Shown piece by piece: positions 39,604 through 48,162 of a DNA stretch of 64,000 nt (positions are counted from its first letter, which is position 1; every line of letters begins with the position of its first letter). The stretch spans positions 2,385,778 through 2,449,777 of the forward strand of contig JAPOWR010000001.1 of NCBI GenBank assembly GCA_026707545.1, written 5' to 3'. The DNA comes from Acidobacteriota bacterium (GTDB taxonomy: Bacteria; Acidobacteriota; Thermoanaerobaculia; Multivoradales; Multivoraceae). A program made the position numbers and the translations under genes. Below the pieces are notes generated by a model, which did not search any database, had not been told where the DNA came from, and saw only the letters and a list, made by a program, of their open reading frames with translations.

Positions 39604-41933
39604 CGGACCAGGCTCTCGGCGAGACGCATCAGGGTCACCGCCTCGCGGCGGTAGCCGAAGCGATCGTCGCCTGTGTTCGCATCGGCGAGCGCAATCGCGT
39701 CGGCGAAGGTCCAACTGCCGGTGTAGACGCTGCCCCGCAATAGCTGGCCGAATCCGGCGATCGCGGCGGCGAAACCCTGTTCGGAACCGCCGCTCCCTGC
39801 GTCGCGGACAATCGGCAGTTCGATCAGGCGGCTCGTCTCCTCTCCCGGCCCCTTGTAGCGCAGGCGAAGGAAGCCGAGTTCCCCGGCGTGCCCCTCACCG
39901 GCCGCCGTGGGCGTCTCCGCGACCCGACTGACATAGCGCAGGGCATCGTGAAGTACGGCAGGCGACCCGACCGGCGTCACCTCGTAGATCGCGGTCACCG
40001 AGTGCCCGGCCCCGATCTCGCCAGCGTCCACCCGGTCGTTGTTGAAGTCCTCGCGCCGGAGGCCTCTGGTCTCGTAACCGATCAGGCGGTACTCGGCGAC
40101 CGCGGCGGGGTTGAACTCCACCTGGATCTTCACGTCGTCGGCGATCGGGAACAGCGTGCCGGTGAGCTGGTCGACGAGCACCTTCTGCGCCTCGGAGAGC
40201 GTGTCGATATAGGCCGCCTGGCCGTTGCCGTTCTGGGCCAGGGCTTGCATCGTCGCATCGTCGAGGTTGCCCCGACCGAAGCCGAGGACGGACAGGTAGA
40301 TGCCGCTGTCGCGCTGGCGGGCGATGAAAGCCTCGAGCTGCTCCGGGTTCGAGATGCCGACGTTGAAGTCGCCGTCCGTGGCCAGGATGACGCGCGTGAC
40401 TTCACCTTCGGCGGCCATTTCTCCGGCGATCCGGTAAGCCAACTGGACTCCCGCCGCCCCAGCCGTTGATCCGCTCGCACGGAGACGGTCGAGTGCCGCC
40501 AGGATCGTCCCGCGATCGCTCGACGCCGTGGCGTCCAGCGCCAGGCCGGCGCTACCCGCGTAGGTGACGATCGCCACCTCGTCCGCCGGATCCAACTGGC
40601 CGAGCATCAGACGGAAGGACTGCACGAGAAGCGGCAGCTTGTTCGGCTGATCCATCGAGCCCGACGTGTCGATCAGGAAGACCAGGTTGAGCGGCGGTCG
40701 ATCGACCGTCGCCGGCAGCCGTCCCTGGATGCCGATCTGCATCAGCAGCGTGTCCGGGTTCCACGGCGTCTCCGACACGGTCACCGTCGGCCGGAACGGC
40801 GCGCCGCGTTCTTCAGGCGCCGGATACGCGTACGGGAAGTAGTTCACCATCTCCTCGATCCGCACCGACTCCGGAGACGGCAGGTACCCGTTCATCAACG
40901 AGGAGCGGACGACCGAGTAACTCGCCGTGTCAACGTCGATCGAGAAGGTCGAGACGGGTTCTTCGCTGGCCACCTTGACGGGGCTGGCCGGCTCGTTGGC
41001 GAAGGCCTCCGTACTCGTGGGCCGGGCAATCCTCACGTCCACCGGCGGTAGAACGGCCGCCGGCAGAGGTAGCTCCGCGGCACTGAAGGCGGCTACCCTC
41101 ATCCGGCTCTCCCTCGCCGCAGATTCGGCGACCACCGGAGGTTCGGCGGCCGCCGGCGGTGCGGCGATCCCCGGTCTGCTGGATAGGGCACTCCACTCGT
41201 CTTCAGCCCGCGCCTCGGCCGTGACAGTCACGGGCGACATCCCCGTAACGGTCCCCTCCCTGATCGCTGCCTGCAGGGTGAAGTCGACCGATTCGAGGTC
41301 TCCGGCGGCGGCGCGGACCGCGGCATCGGCTTCTCCCATTCCCTCCAGCGCCACTTTCACCGAGTAGTCCCCCGGAGCGACGTCGGGGAAGCGATAGCTA
41401 CCGCTATTGTCCGTCAGCCCGAATCTCTCGCCGCTGGCACCTGAGAGCGTTACGCTGACACCCGGCACAGGCTCGCCCCCGTCGTCAACCACTCTTCCGC
41501 CAACCGTCGATCGCCCGGCCTCGTCTGAGGACTCCGGGGCGGGAGATGTCGCCTCGCGCTCCCCTTCCGGAACGCCTGGAGGCGACGCTACTGGCGCGGG
41601 CGCGACGCCAGCATCCGCGACAACCACGCTGGATCGCGGCGTCTCATCCCGCGTGGCGGTTACCAGGAGAACGGTCAGTCCAACCGCGGCCACAACGCCG
41701 GCGGTAGCCAGGACAGGTCGGGAAGTCAGTGCGTTCAGCATGTGTCGTACTCCATGTTCGATGCCCGCCCAGGTGATGGTGCGGCCATCGGTACGACGCT
41801 GCTCAACCTCAGAGTCTTGGACGCGATCAAAGAGCTCCTGGGCGCGAGCCAGGTTCATCTTCCGCCTTTCGGCGTCCGGCTCAGGCGTAGCGTCCTCGAA
41901 TGCGCGTTTCAGATCGTCGAGTGGATCGGTCAT
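39600..41933 (-). CDS. Membrane VWA-domain protein (YfbK-like) with N-terminal anti-sigma-like region
   Basis: 777 residues from ATG 41933, overlapping the sigma-factor stop by ATGA. A charged 70-residue cytoplasmic N terminus and one membrane helix (about 74-93) resemble an anti-sigma layout. Next is a carboxypeptidase-regulatory-like beta domain (STVGGRVVDDGGEPVPGVS, about 142-222), then a YfbK-type module: a VWF N-terminal domain (STFSIDVDTASYSVVRSSL), a VWA domain with MIDAS DTSGS at 422-426, and a DUF3520-like C terminus. Outside the membrane it should bind a ligand or partner through Mg2+. With the ECF gene it forms a probable surface-sensing pair. The longer upstream frame is antisense-like overlap with the sigma gene. 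Confidence 0.87.
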   Translation of the reverse strand: MTDPLDDLKRAFEDATPEPDAERRKMNLARAQELFDRVQDSEVEQRRTDGRTITWAGIEHGVRHMLNALTSRPVLATAGVVAAVGLTVLLVTATRDETPRSSVVVADAGVAPAPVASPPGVPEGEREATSPAPESSDEAGRSTVGGRVVDDGGEPVPGVSVTLSGASGERFGLTDNSGSYRFPDVAPGDYSVKVALEGMGEADAAVRAAAGDLESVDFTLQAAIREGTVTGMSPVTVTAEARAEDEWSALSSRPGIAAPPAAAEPPVVAESAARESRMRVAAFSAAELPLPAAVLPPVDVRIARPTSTEAFANEPASPVKVASEEPVSTFSIDVDTASYSVVRSSLMNGYLPSPESVRIEEMVNYFPYAYPAPEERGAPFRPTVTVSETPWNPDTLLMQIGIQGRLPATVDRPPLNLVFLIDTSGSMDQPNKLPLLVQSFRLMLGQLDPADEVAIVTYAGSAGLALDATASSDRGTILAALDRLRASGSTAGAAGVQLAYRIAGEMAAEGEVTRVILATDGDFNVGISNPEQLEAFIARQRDSGIYLSVLGFGRGNLDDATMQALAQNGNGQAAYIDTLSEAQKVLVDQLTGTLFPIADDVKIQVEFNPAAVAEYRLIGYETRGLRREDFNNDRVDAGEIGAGHSVTAIYEVTPVGSPAVLHDALRYVSRVAETPTAAGEGHAGELGFLRLRYKGPGEETSRLIELPIVRDAGSGGSEQGFAAAIAGFGQLLRGSVYTGSWTFADAIALADANTGDDRFGYRREAVTLMRLAESLVR

Positions 41934-42463
41934 CGCTCTGTTTCCTCTTGCCACATGGCACGCAGCCGTTTGCGGACCTCCGAGAGCCGCCAGCTCACGG
42001 TGCCTTCGGAGATTCCGAGTACCTCGGCGGCTTGCGCGTGAGTCATTTCGCCGTCGATCGTGAGCGCCACCGTCTCGCGAAGGTCGCTCGGCAGCGCACC
42101 CATCGACTGCTGAAGCCAATCGAGTCCCGCGGCCGTGTCTCTCACCGTCGCCCGGCGGTTCACTTCCCAGTCCCCCCAACCCTCCGCCGCCTTGGTCCGG
42201 CTGGAGTCCCGCCGTCGCCGATCGTGCGCCGCGTTCACCACAATCCGGTACAGCCAGGTCGTCACACGAGCCTGGCCCCGAAAGCTCTTCAGCTTCGCCG
42301 GAAGGGCAAGACAGATGTCCTGCGTCAGGTCCTCCGCCTCCTCCCGACTCCCGGTCAGCCGAAAGCTGAACCGGAAGATCCGGTCGTAGTGGAGTTCCAG
42401 CAACTCGCTGAAGGCCCGCCGATCACCTGCGGCCGCCGCCTGAAGCAGATCTTCGTCGCCCAT
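41930..42463 (-). CDS. ECF RNA polymerase sigma factor
   Basis: 177 residues from ATG 42463. Region 2 (FSELLELHYDRIFRFSFRLTGSREEAEDLTQDICLAL, then FRGQARVTTWLYRIVVNAA) and region 4 (LPSDLRETVALTIDGEMTHAQAAEVLGISEGTVSWRLSEVRKRLR) are complete. It recruits RNA polymerase to a limited set of promoters. The cotranslated membrane VWA protein downstream is the likely regulator. I found no clear ECF-type promoter in front of it. Confidence 0.94.
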   Translation of the reverse strand: MGDEDLLQAAAAGDRRAFSELLELHYDRIFRFSFRLTGSREEAEDLTQDICLALPAKLKSFRGQARVTTWLYRIVVNAAHDRRRRDSSRTKAAEGWGDWEVNRRATVRDTAAGLDWLQQSMGALPSDLRETVALTIDGEMTHAQAAEVLGISEGTVSWRLSEVRKRLRAMWQEETER

Positions 42464-42723
42464 GGCCACGCCCGTCACACTAGAGCACCGCCCGACGGAC
42501 GCCCATCTGGCCTCGACGACATGCTGGACCGCCTCTGCCATCTCAACTCACCGGTATGACGCGTGAGAACGCCGAATCCTTGGCGAAGCTTCCGCCCGCT
42601 CGGCACCACCTTCCAGCCCAGTCGGGGCCCGAGGGGTCGGCTGGGCGGGTGCGTCCGACATCGCTCCGCTCCGCTTCGACTCGACCCTGCTATCTTCCCG
42701 CGGCAACCCGGAGGTCGATGACG

Positions 42724-43611
42724 ATGCACCTGTCGATGCACAACTGGATGCGCGCGGAACCGCTCGAGAAGACGCTCGCGCGGCTCAGGGAGTTCGGCTA
42801 CGAGTCGCTTGAGATCAGCGGCGAGCCGGAACTCTACGACACGGCCGAAGTGCGCGAGCTGCTCCGGCGCTACGGCATTCGCTGCTGGGGCTCCGTCACC
42901 CTGATGATGGACGGCCGCAGCCTGATCGCGAAGGACGAGGCCGAGCGTGCGAGTTCCATCCAGTACGTCAAGGACTGCATCACGATGGTCAAGGAACTCG
43001 ACGGCCACGAGATCTCGATCGTGCCGGGCACCGTCGGCAAGGTCGACCCCGACTCGACGCCGGAGAACGAGTGGAACTGGGCGGTCGAGAGCATGCGGGA
43101 GATCTACGATCACGGTCAGACCGCGGGCGTTCTGCTCGCGATCGAACCGATCAACCGCTTCGAGACCTACTTCATCAACCGCGGGGCCCAGGCCCTGGCG
43201 CTCGCCGAAGCGACCGGGCCGGAGTGCGGCGTCTGCCTCGACGCCTTCCACATGAACATGGAGGACCGCGACCTGCTCGGCTCGATACGCCAGGCCGCGG
43301 GTCGCCTCGTCGACTTCCACGTCGCCGACAGCAACCGGATGGCGGCCGGCATGGGCGCCCTCGACTGGGCCGCGATCGTGCGGACGCTACGGGAAGTCGG
43401 TTACGACGGCGCGCTGACCGTCGAGTTCGTGGCCTCGATCGACCGTACTCCCGCCAACCGGCACCCCAACGCGGTGGAAACCGAGCCGACCGACATCACG
43501 CCGGAGCAGAAGAAGTTCATCGAGGACCACGGCAGCAATCTGCTGAGCGACGAGTTCTACACGATGCTCACGCGGCGCTCGGCAGAGGAGTTGCTGCCGC
43601 TAATCCGCTGA
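42724..43611 (+). CDS. Sugar phosphate isomerase/epimerase family TIM barrel (ketose 3-epimerase-like)
   Basis: 295 residues from ATG 42724, chosen because GGAGG at 42710-42714 lies 9 nt upstream (ATG 42718 is too close). The xylose-isomerase-like barrel keeps the four metal ligands of D-tagatose/D-psicose 3-epimerases: Glu in AIEPINRFETY, Asp in CLDAFHMNMED, His in VDFHVADSNR and Glu in LTVEFVAS. It probably epimerises a free keto-sugar or related polyol derivative; the exact substrate cannot be read off. A possible -10 box TATCTT is at 42691-42696. It stands alone, divergent from the sigma operon. Confidence 0.87.
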   Translation: MHLSMHNWMRAEPLEKTLARLREFGYESLEISGEPELYDTAEVRELLRRYGIRCWGSVTLMMDGRSLIAKDEAERASSIQYVKDCITMVKELDGHEISIVPGTVGKVDPDSTPENEWNWAVESMREIYDHGQTAGVLLAIEPINRFETYFINRGAQALALAEATGPECGVCLDAFHMNMEDRDLLGSIRQAAGRLVDFHVADSNRMAAGMGALDWAAIVRTLREVGYDGALTVEFVASIDRTPANRHPNAVETEPTDITPEQKKFIEDHGSNLLSDEFYTMLTRRSAEELLPLIR

Positions 43612-43643
43612 GGCTTCCGCCGTCAGGCGGCGACGGGCAATCG

Positions 43644-43994
43644 TCAGCCGTCCGTTCTGCCGGGACGTGTACGTTTTTCCAGGGAGCGACGACCGCGCAG
43701 TACGAATCGCGCAGCTCTCACAGCATTGGCAAAGCGCTCTTGCGGCGAAAGCCGGAGATTCCGCTCGAGCAGCGCGGCGGTCTCGGGATCCGGCTCCCCC
43801 AGACCGACGCGAATCTCGTACCCCGTTGCCCGCACGAGCCGCTCGACAAGGTCCGTTGAAGGCGTCCTGGCGCCCGATTCGACTCGGGAAACCGTGGACT
43901 GCGCAACCCCGGCGCGCTCTGCCAAGGCTGCCTGAGTCAGCCCTGCGCGCTCTCGGGCCTCGCGCACCAGACTTCGGAGGATCATTGCCTGCAA
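43644..43994 (-). CDS. XRE-family helix-turn-helix regulator
   Basis: 116 residues from ATG 43994 (ATG 43985 is also possible). An N-terminal HTH (LVREARERAGLTQAALAERAGVAQSTVSRVESGARTP) is followed by LVRATGYEIRVGL and a C-terminal helix with NLRLSPQERFANAVRAARFV. This C-terminal type is familiar from antitoxins that pair with nucleotidyltransferase toxins, but no such gene is adjacent. It starts 6 bp after the vapC stop, so it reads as the third gene of the vapBC transcript. Confidence 0.82.
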   Translation of the reverse strand: MQAMILRSLVREARERAGLTQAALAERAGVAQSTVSRVESGARTPSTDLVERLVRATGYEIRVGLGEPDPETAALLERNLRLSPQERFANAVRAARFVLRGRRSLEKRTRPGRTDG

Positions 43995-44000
43995 ACGACG

Positions 44001-44396
44001 TCAGCGGATCACTTCGAGCTCTACGTCAAGACTCAACCGCTGCCAGACCCGGTCGGCTGTCAAGACAGGCTCGCTCCTCACGAGTGCCAAGGCAAGACAG
44101 GCACGATCGCCAAGCGAGAGGCCGAACTCCCTCGTCGAGCGGCGGAGTTCGCCCGCCAGGTCGGCCTGCTCCGCCGAAAACTCCTCGAGGCGGAGGCCAA
44201 GGGCGCAGAGCTCAAAGCGAAGATCCGAAGGGCCTCCACCGCCGCCATTCGTCGCGTCACCTCGAACCCGTGAGACCACCTCCGCCCAGTTGACCGTGGA
44301 CATGACCGCATCGCCGAGAGCATCGGCCACAAACTCGGCTCCAGGCTCGGAATGCACAAAGGCCAGGACTGCGGAGGAGTCCAGTACAACGCTCAG
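44001..44396 (-). CDS. vapC: VapC-like PIN-domain toxin, probably CTG start
   Basis: PIN-domain RNase, 131 residues if translation starts at CTG 44396, where CTGA overlaps the vapB stop. That start gives the standard PIN opening MSVVLDSSAVLAFVHSEPG with D6; a start at GTG 44357 would delete strand 1 and the first catalytic Asp. The other acids are E39 (NWAEVV), D97 (LSLGDRACLAL) and D115 (LTADRVW). PIN toxins cleave specific RNAs and are held inactive by the antitoxin encoded just upstream. Confidence 0.85.
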   Translation of the reverse strand: MSVVLDSSAVLAFVHSEPGAEFVADALGDAVMSTVNWAEVVSRVRGDATNGGGGGPSDLRFELCALGLRLEEFSAEQADLAGELRRSTREFGLSLGDRACLALALVRSEPVLTADRVWQRLSLDVELEVIR

Positions 44397-44656
44397 GACG
44401 TCTCATCCTCCAAGCGAGCTTCCCGACGGCGATCCGCGATGAGCTCGTCCACCACGTTGCGGCCTGGCAGGCCGAACCGTTCCCGTATGCGCCGAACCAC
44501 CGACTCTCTGCTCTCCACCACCAGCCGACCTTCCTGCACGCGGACGACCAGCGGGTCGCCAGGCTTGAAGCCCAGGGCCTCGCGTAGCGGCGAAGGTACG
44601 ACCAGTCGGCCCTGTGCACCAAAGCGGACACTGACAGGTGTGGTTCCGTCGGACAT
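44393..44656 (-). CDS. vapB: VapB-like antitoxin, AbrB/SpoVT swapped-hairpin type
   Basis: 87 residues from ATG 44656. The N-terminal DNA-binding hairpin reads VSVRFGAQGRLVVPSPLREALGFKPGDPLVVRV; the C-terminal helix (VVRRIRERFGLPGRNVVDEL) should wrap the toxin. The order antitoxin-toxin with a 4-bp overlap is typical. There is no SD before the ATG, but CATACTTTAG on the minus strand 7-15 nt upstream resembles a -10 box, so the transcript may be leaderless. Such antitoxins usually repress their own operon. Confidence 0.87.
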   Translation of the reverse strand: MSDGTTPVSVRFGAQGRLVVPSPLREALGFKPGDPLVVRVQEGRLVVESRESVVRRIRERFGLPGRNVVDELIADRRREARLEDETS

Positions 44657-44765
44657 GAGGGCTAAAGTATGCCACATGCGCCCATGACTGGCACACCCTG
44701 TTCATCGCACCATCTCCAGATCGGTTGTTTCGTCGGCCCGGTCGGCTTCGATAGCCTCGGCCGAA

Positions 44766-45260
44766 ATGGCCAAGGTACTCCAGATCCAACACGCGACGGT
44801 CGTCGTTGACGACCTGGAGAAGGCCTGCACCTTCTACGAGCACGAACTCGGACTCGAACCGCTGCCGACGTTCAACCTCGACTTCCCGGCCCAGTTCTTC
44901 AAGATCAACGAGGAACAGCAGCTTCACGTCACGGAGTGGGAGGATCAGGCGTCGTTCCGCGGCCACCTTTGCCTGCAGGTGGACGACTTCGACTCGATCT
45001 TCTTCCGGATGCGCGAGCTCGGCGCGATCGACACGTCACCCTGGGGCAAGGTGCGGCGCCTGCCGGACGGCGCGATGCAGATGTTCATCCGCGACCCGGC
45101 GGGCAACCTGATCGAGATCTCCTGCCCGAGCGAGGTCGCCGTCGACGAGACGATCTTCAGGGACGATCTGGTCGACGCGGAGGGCCGGCTCTACGAGTCG
45201 AAGCGGGACGACCCGCGCGGGCTGCACACCGAGGACGCGACGCTCTACCACGGGCGGTAG
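44766..45260 (+). CDS. VOC-family (glyoxalase/dioxygenase fold) protein
   Basis: 164 residues with one VOC domain of two beta-alpha-beta-beta-beta units: QHATVVVDDLEKACTFYEHELGLEPLP and LCLQVDDFDSIFFRMRELG ... MQMFIRDPAGNLIEISCPS. Probable metal ligands are His in IQHATVVV, His in GHLCLQV and Glu in LIEISC. The family includes isomerases, dioxygenases and resistance proteins; nothing in the sequence fixes the activity. Confidence 0.88.
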   Translation: MAKVLQIQHATVVVDDLEKACTFYEHELGLEPLPTFNLDFPAQFFKINEEQQLHVTEWEDQASFRGHLCLQVDDFDSIFFRMRELGAIDTSPWGKVRRLPDGAMQMFIRDPAGNLIEISCPSEVAVDETIFRDDLVDAEGRLYESKRDDPRGLHTEDATLYHGR

Positions 45261-45317
45261 CGGCGCCGATCGGTCGCTGGGATGGACCAGCGGACTCCTG
45301 ATGAGCGAATCCGCTAG

Positions 45318-48089
45318 CTAGAACTCGAGTCCGAAGCGGATCATGACCCGCCGCGGGAAGAGGTAACCACTCGGCACGAACTCTTCGTCCGCGGGTACCT
45401 GGAGAGTCTCCCACCAGTCGTAGGTGTCTTCGTTGAAGACGTTCAGCAGCTGGAGATCCAGCTTGAGCTGGACCTGGCCGACGTCGAAGCGGCGGCCGAA
45501 GGAAAGATCGAAGTTGTTCTGGTCCGGCAACCGAGTGTCGTCACTGGCCGGCACGGCGATGATCCTCTGGCCACCCTGAGCAAGCGGCGCAGCCGAACCC
45601 CGGCCACCGATCACCAGTTGGCGACTGTACGGCTTGCCCGTCATGAAGCTGTAGGTCGCGCTGCCCTGGATCTTCCACGGAAGCTCGAAGCTGCCCTGGA
45701 ATTGGGCCACGTGCTCTCGGTCGTTCTGCAGGGCCTGGTCGGCATTGATCCAGTTGTTCGGGTCGCGGCCGTCGGTCGAGGTGTAGAAGGGGTTTCCCTG
45801 GGATTGCAGCAAGGGGCGCGGAATGAAACCGCTCGAGTCGGACCAGGTGTACGAGGATTGGAAGCTCCAACCGTCGCTGTAGCGCCTGTTGAAGGAGAGG
45901 ACCACGCCCTCGTACTGCTGGTTGTAGCTCCTTCCTGGCGCCTTGGAGCCAGGGCCCGGCCCATTACCCTTGCGCGTGGTGGGCTGCTCGATGACGCTGA
46001 ACAACTGCTCCGTTTCGCCACTGAACGGGTTCGTCCACGGCACATTCTCGTAGACACCGTCGTCCAGGATCTCCCAGCCGATCAGGTTCTTCGCTTCCTT
46101 GTAGACGCCCTGAATCCCGAAGGTGTAGTTGTCGCCAAAGCGCCGCTCCCAGCCCAGCGTGAACTGATCGGTTTCGGGCGCCTTGATATCGGGATGGAAC
46201 AGGTTTCCGTGGTACTCGAAGCTGGACGAGTACGACCATGGGCCGTCCAGCGACGGCCCGAACTCGGTGACGTAGACCGGCGGATTCGGTGGCGGTGCGT
46301 ACCAGTTTCCGGTCACGTCGGCGTCGAAGAACTTGCCGTAGAAGGCGCGGAAGACTTGCCGGTCGCCGATCTGGTACGCCATGCCGATGCGAGGCGAAAT
46401 CAGTGACCAGTCGATCACGTCCTGGACCCCGGGGATGATCTCGGAGGTGGGGCTCCAGTCCTGGTTCAGGATCGGGTAGTCCGGAATCTCGCCGTTGTGC
46501 TGGTCGTACCGCACTCCGACGTTGAGCGTCAGATTCGAGTTCACCTGCCAGGAGTCGTCGACGAAGGCCGAGACCACCGCCGTCTCGGCGCCGTAGTAGA
46601 ACGGCCGGGCGGTAACCCGGTAGTAGTACGGGTAGCCCGGGTAGTACTCGTAGCGGTAGAAGTAGACGCCATTCGGCCCGCCGCCCGTCCGCGTATCGCC
46701 GTGGCCGGTACCGTAGGAGATGCCGAACTTGAAGTCGTGGTCGCCGCCCAGGAGGTCGTCGGCGTGGTGCGAGAGCTTGACGTCCAACTGGTCCCGGCCG
46801 AGCAGCCAAATGTAGGTGTAACCGGGACTGCCGCTGGACTGAGGCGGACCGCCGTCGGCCGGCGAGTAGTCCGTATAGGGATCGGCGGTGCTCCCCGTTG
46901 CCGAGAGCAGGTTGTCGTCGCTGCTGTAGCCGGTGTACATGACCTCGAGGTAGTCGTTCGGAGTCAGGACCGACTGGAACTGAAGGCCCCACGCCGGATT
47001 GTTGCCGTACTCGGTCGCGATCGCGTCCGGCGTCGTATTGGGTGCCGCGAAGACGAAGTCGTAGTCCTCGAAGTGGTACTTCGCCTCCATCAGGTTGCTG
47101 TCGTTGAACGCCGCGTTGATCTTGATGTCGGAGCGCACCGTCGGATAGGCAGTCGGGAAGGACGGGTCGACGCCCGGATCGGCGTACGCGTCATCCGTGG
47201 TCTGAATGGAGGCAAAGAACCACGCCTTGTCCCGGGCCAACGGACCGCCGAGAGTGCCCGTCAGGTCATCGAACTCCTCCCGATGGAACGGGAGGCCGTC
47301 GATCTCGGCGTTCTCTTCCGTGAGACCGTCGTTCATGTGGAACCAGTCGACCGTGCCGGCGAACTCGTTCGTACCGGACTTGGTCACGATGTTGATCGCC
47401 GCCCCCGACATGCTGCCGTACTCCGCCGGAGCGCCGATCCCCAGCACCTGCACCTCCTCGATGATCGCCGGGTTCGTCCACCAGAAGGCGCGGCCGGTGT
47501 CCGAGGAAGTCGTGTCCAGGCCGTCGATACGCCAGGAGTTCGAGGCCACGCTCGAACCGAAGGCGCTCAACGACGTGCTGCCCTCGGAGGCCTGGCTGAT
47601 CCCGGGCGACACCGCGACCAGATCCCAGAAGTTCCGGTCGGTCGGCAGATCGTCGATGAAGTCCGCGGTGAAGCTGGTGCCGACGCTGGAGCTCGTCACG
47701 TCGAGGATAGGCGACGCGGTGACCGTCACCTCCTCCTCCACGGCCTCCAGTGACAGCGGGATCTCCAGGTTGACCGTCGCGGCGATGCTGACCCGAACGT
47801 CCTCGACCCGGTGGTTCCGGAAACCGTCGAGGGCCGCGGTCACAACATAGTCGTCGACCTGGAGCGACGAGATGACGAAGTTCCCGCCGACGCCGGTGAT
47901 CGTGGTTCGCGACACGCCGCGATCCTCGATCGTCGCCGTCACCATAACGCCCGGCAGGCCGTCGCCGTTGGCGTCGCGGACCTGGCCGCGGATGTCGCCC
48001 GTGGTCTGCGCGGCGGCGGAGGCCGCGACGGTCAGGGCGAAGGCAGAGGTCGCAAGGATGCGGAGGGCTCGTTCGTTCGGTGATGCCAT
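45318..48089 (-). CDS. TonB-dependent outer-membrane receptor with carboxypeptidase-regulatory domain (Oar-like)
   Basis: 923 residues. Signal peptide RILATSAFALTVAASAAAQ; a carboxypeptidase-regulatory-like domain (about 32-115, DIRGQVRDANGDGLPGVMV); a plug domain (EEVTVTASPILDVTSSSVG ... PAEYGSMSGAAINIVTKSGTNEF); then a long beta-barrel ending in aromatic Phe (RVMIRFGLEF), the usual outer-membrane targeting end. It resembles the Oar/CarO-type receptors common in Acidobacteriota and Bacteroidota. Ligand unknown; there is no SusD or ABC partner beside it. GGGAG precedes the start at 48089. Confidence 0.93.
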   Translation of the reverse strand: MASPNERALRILATSAFALTVAASAAAQTTGDIRGQVRDANGDGLPGVMVTATIEDRGVSRTTITGVGGNFVISSLQVDDYVVTAALDGFRNHRVEDVRVSIAATVNLEIPLSLEAVEEEVTVTASPILDVTSSSVGTSFTADFIDDLPTDRNFWDLVAVSPGISQASEGSTSLSAFGSSVASNSWRIDGLDTTSSDTGRAFWWTNPAIIEEVQVLGIGAPAEYGSMSGAAINIVTKSGTNEFAGTVDWFHMNDGLTEENAEIDGLPFHREEFDDLTGTLGGPLARDKAWFFASIQTTDDAYADPGVDPSFPTAYPTVRSDIKINAAFNDSNLMEAKYHFEDYDFVFAAPNTTPDAIATEYGNNPAWGLQFQSVLTPNDYLEVMYTGYSSDDNLLSATGSTADPYTDYSPADGGPPQSSGSPGYTYIWLLGRDQLDVKLSHHADDLLGGDHDFKFGISYGTGHGDTRTGGGPNGVYFYRYEYYPGYPYYYRVTARPFYYGAETAVVSAFVDDSWQVNSNLTLNVGVRYDQHNGEIPDYPILNQDWSPTSEIIPGVQDVIDWSLISPRIGMAYQIGDRQVFRAFYGKFFDADVTGNWYAPPPNPPVYVTEFGPSLDGPWSYSSSFEYHGNLFHPDIKAPETDQFTLGWERRFGDNYTFGIQGVYKEAKNLIGWEILDDGVYENVPWTNPFSGETEQLFSVIEQPTTRKGNGPGPGSKAPGRSYNQQYEGVVLSFNRRYSDGWSFQSSYTWSDSSGFIPRPLLQSQGNPFYTSTDGRDPNNWINADQALQNDREHVAQFQGSFELPWKIQGSATYSFMTGKPYSRQLVIGGRGSAAPLAQGGQRIIAVPASDDTRLPDQNNFDLSFGRRFDVGQVQLKLDLQLLNVFNEDTYDWWETLQVPADEEFVPSGYLFPRRVMIRFGLEF

Positions 48090-48162
48090 GGGATCTCCCG
48101 CCGTTCGGTCGAGTTGAAGGGGGCGAAACCGGGATGATAGCCGAGCGCCGCCCGTGCAAGGC

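Noticed and set aside
44001-44357. VapC starting at GTG 44357
   Set aside because: It would remove the first strand and the first catalytic Asp of the PIN domain.
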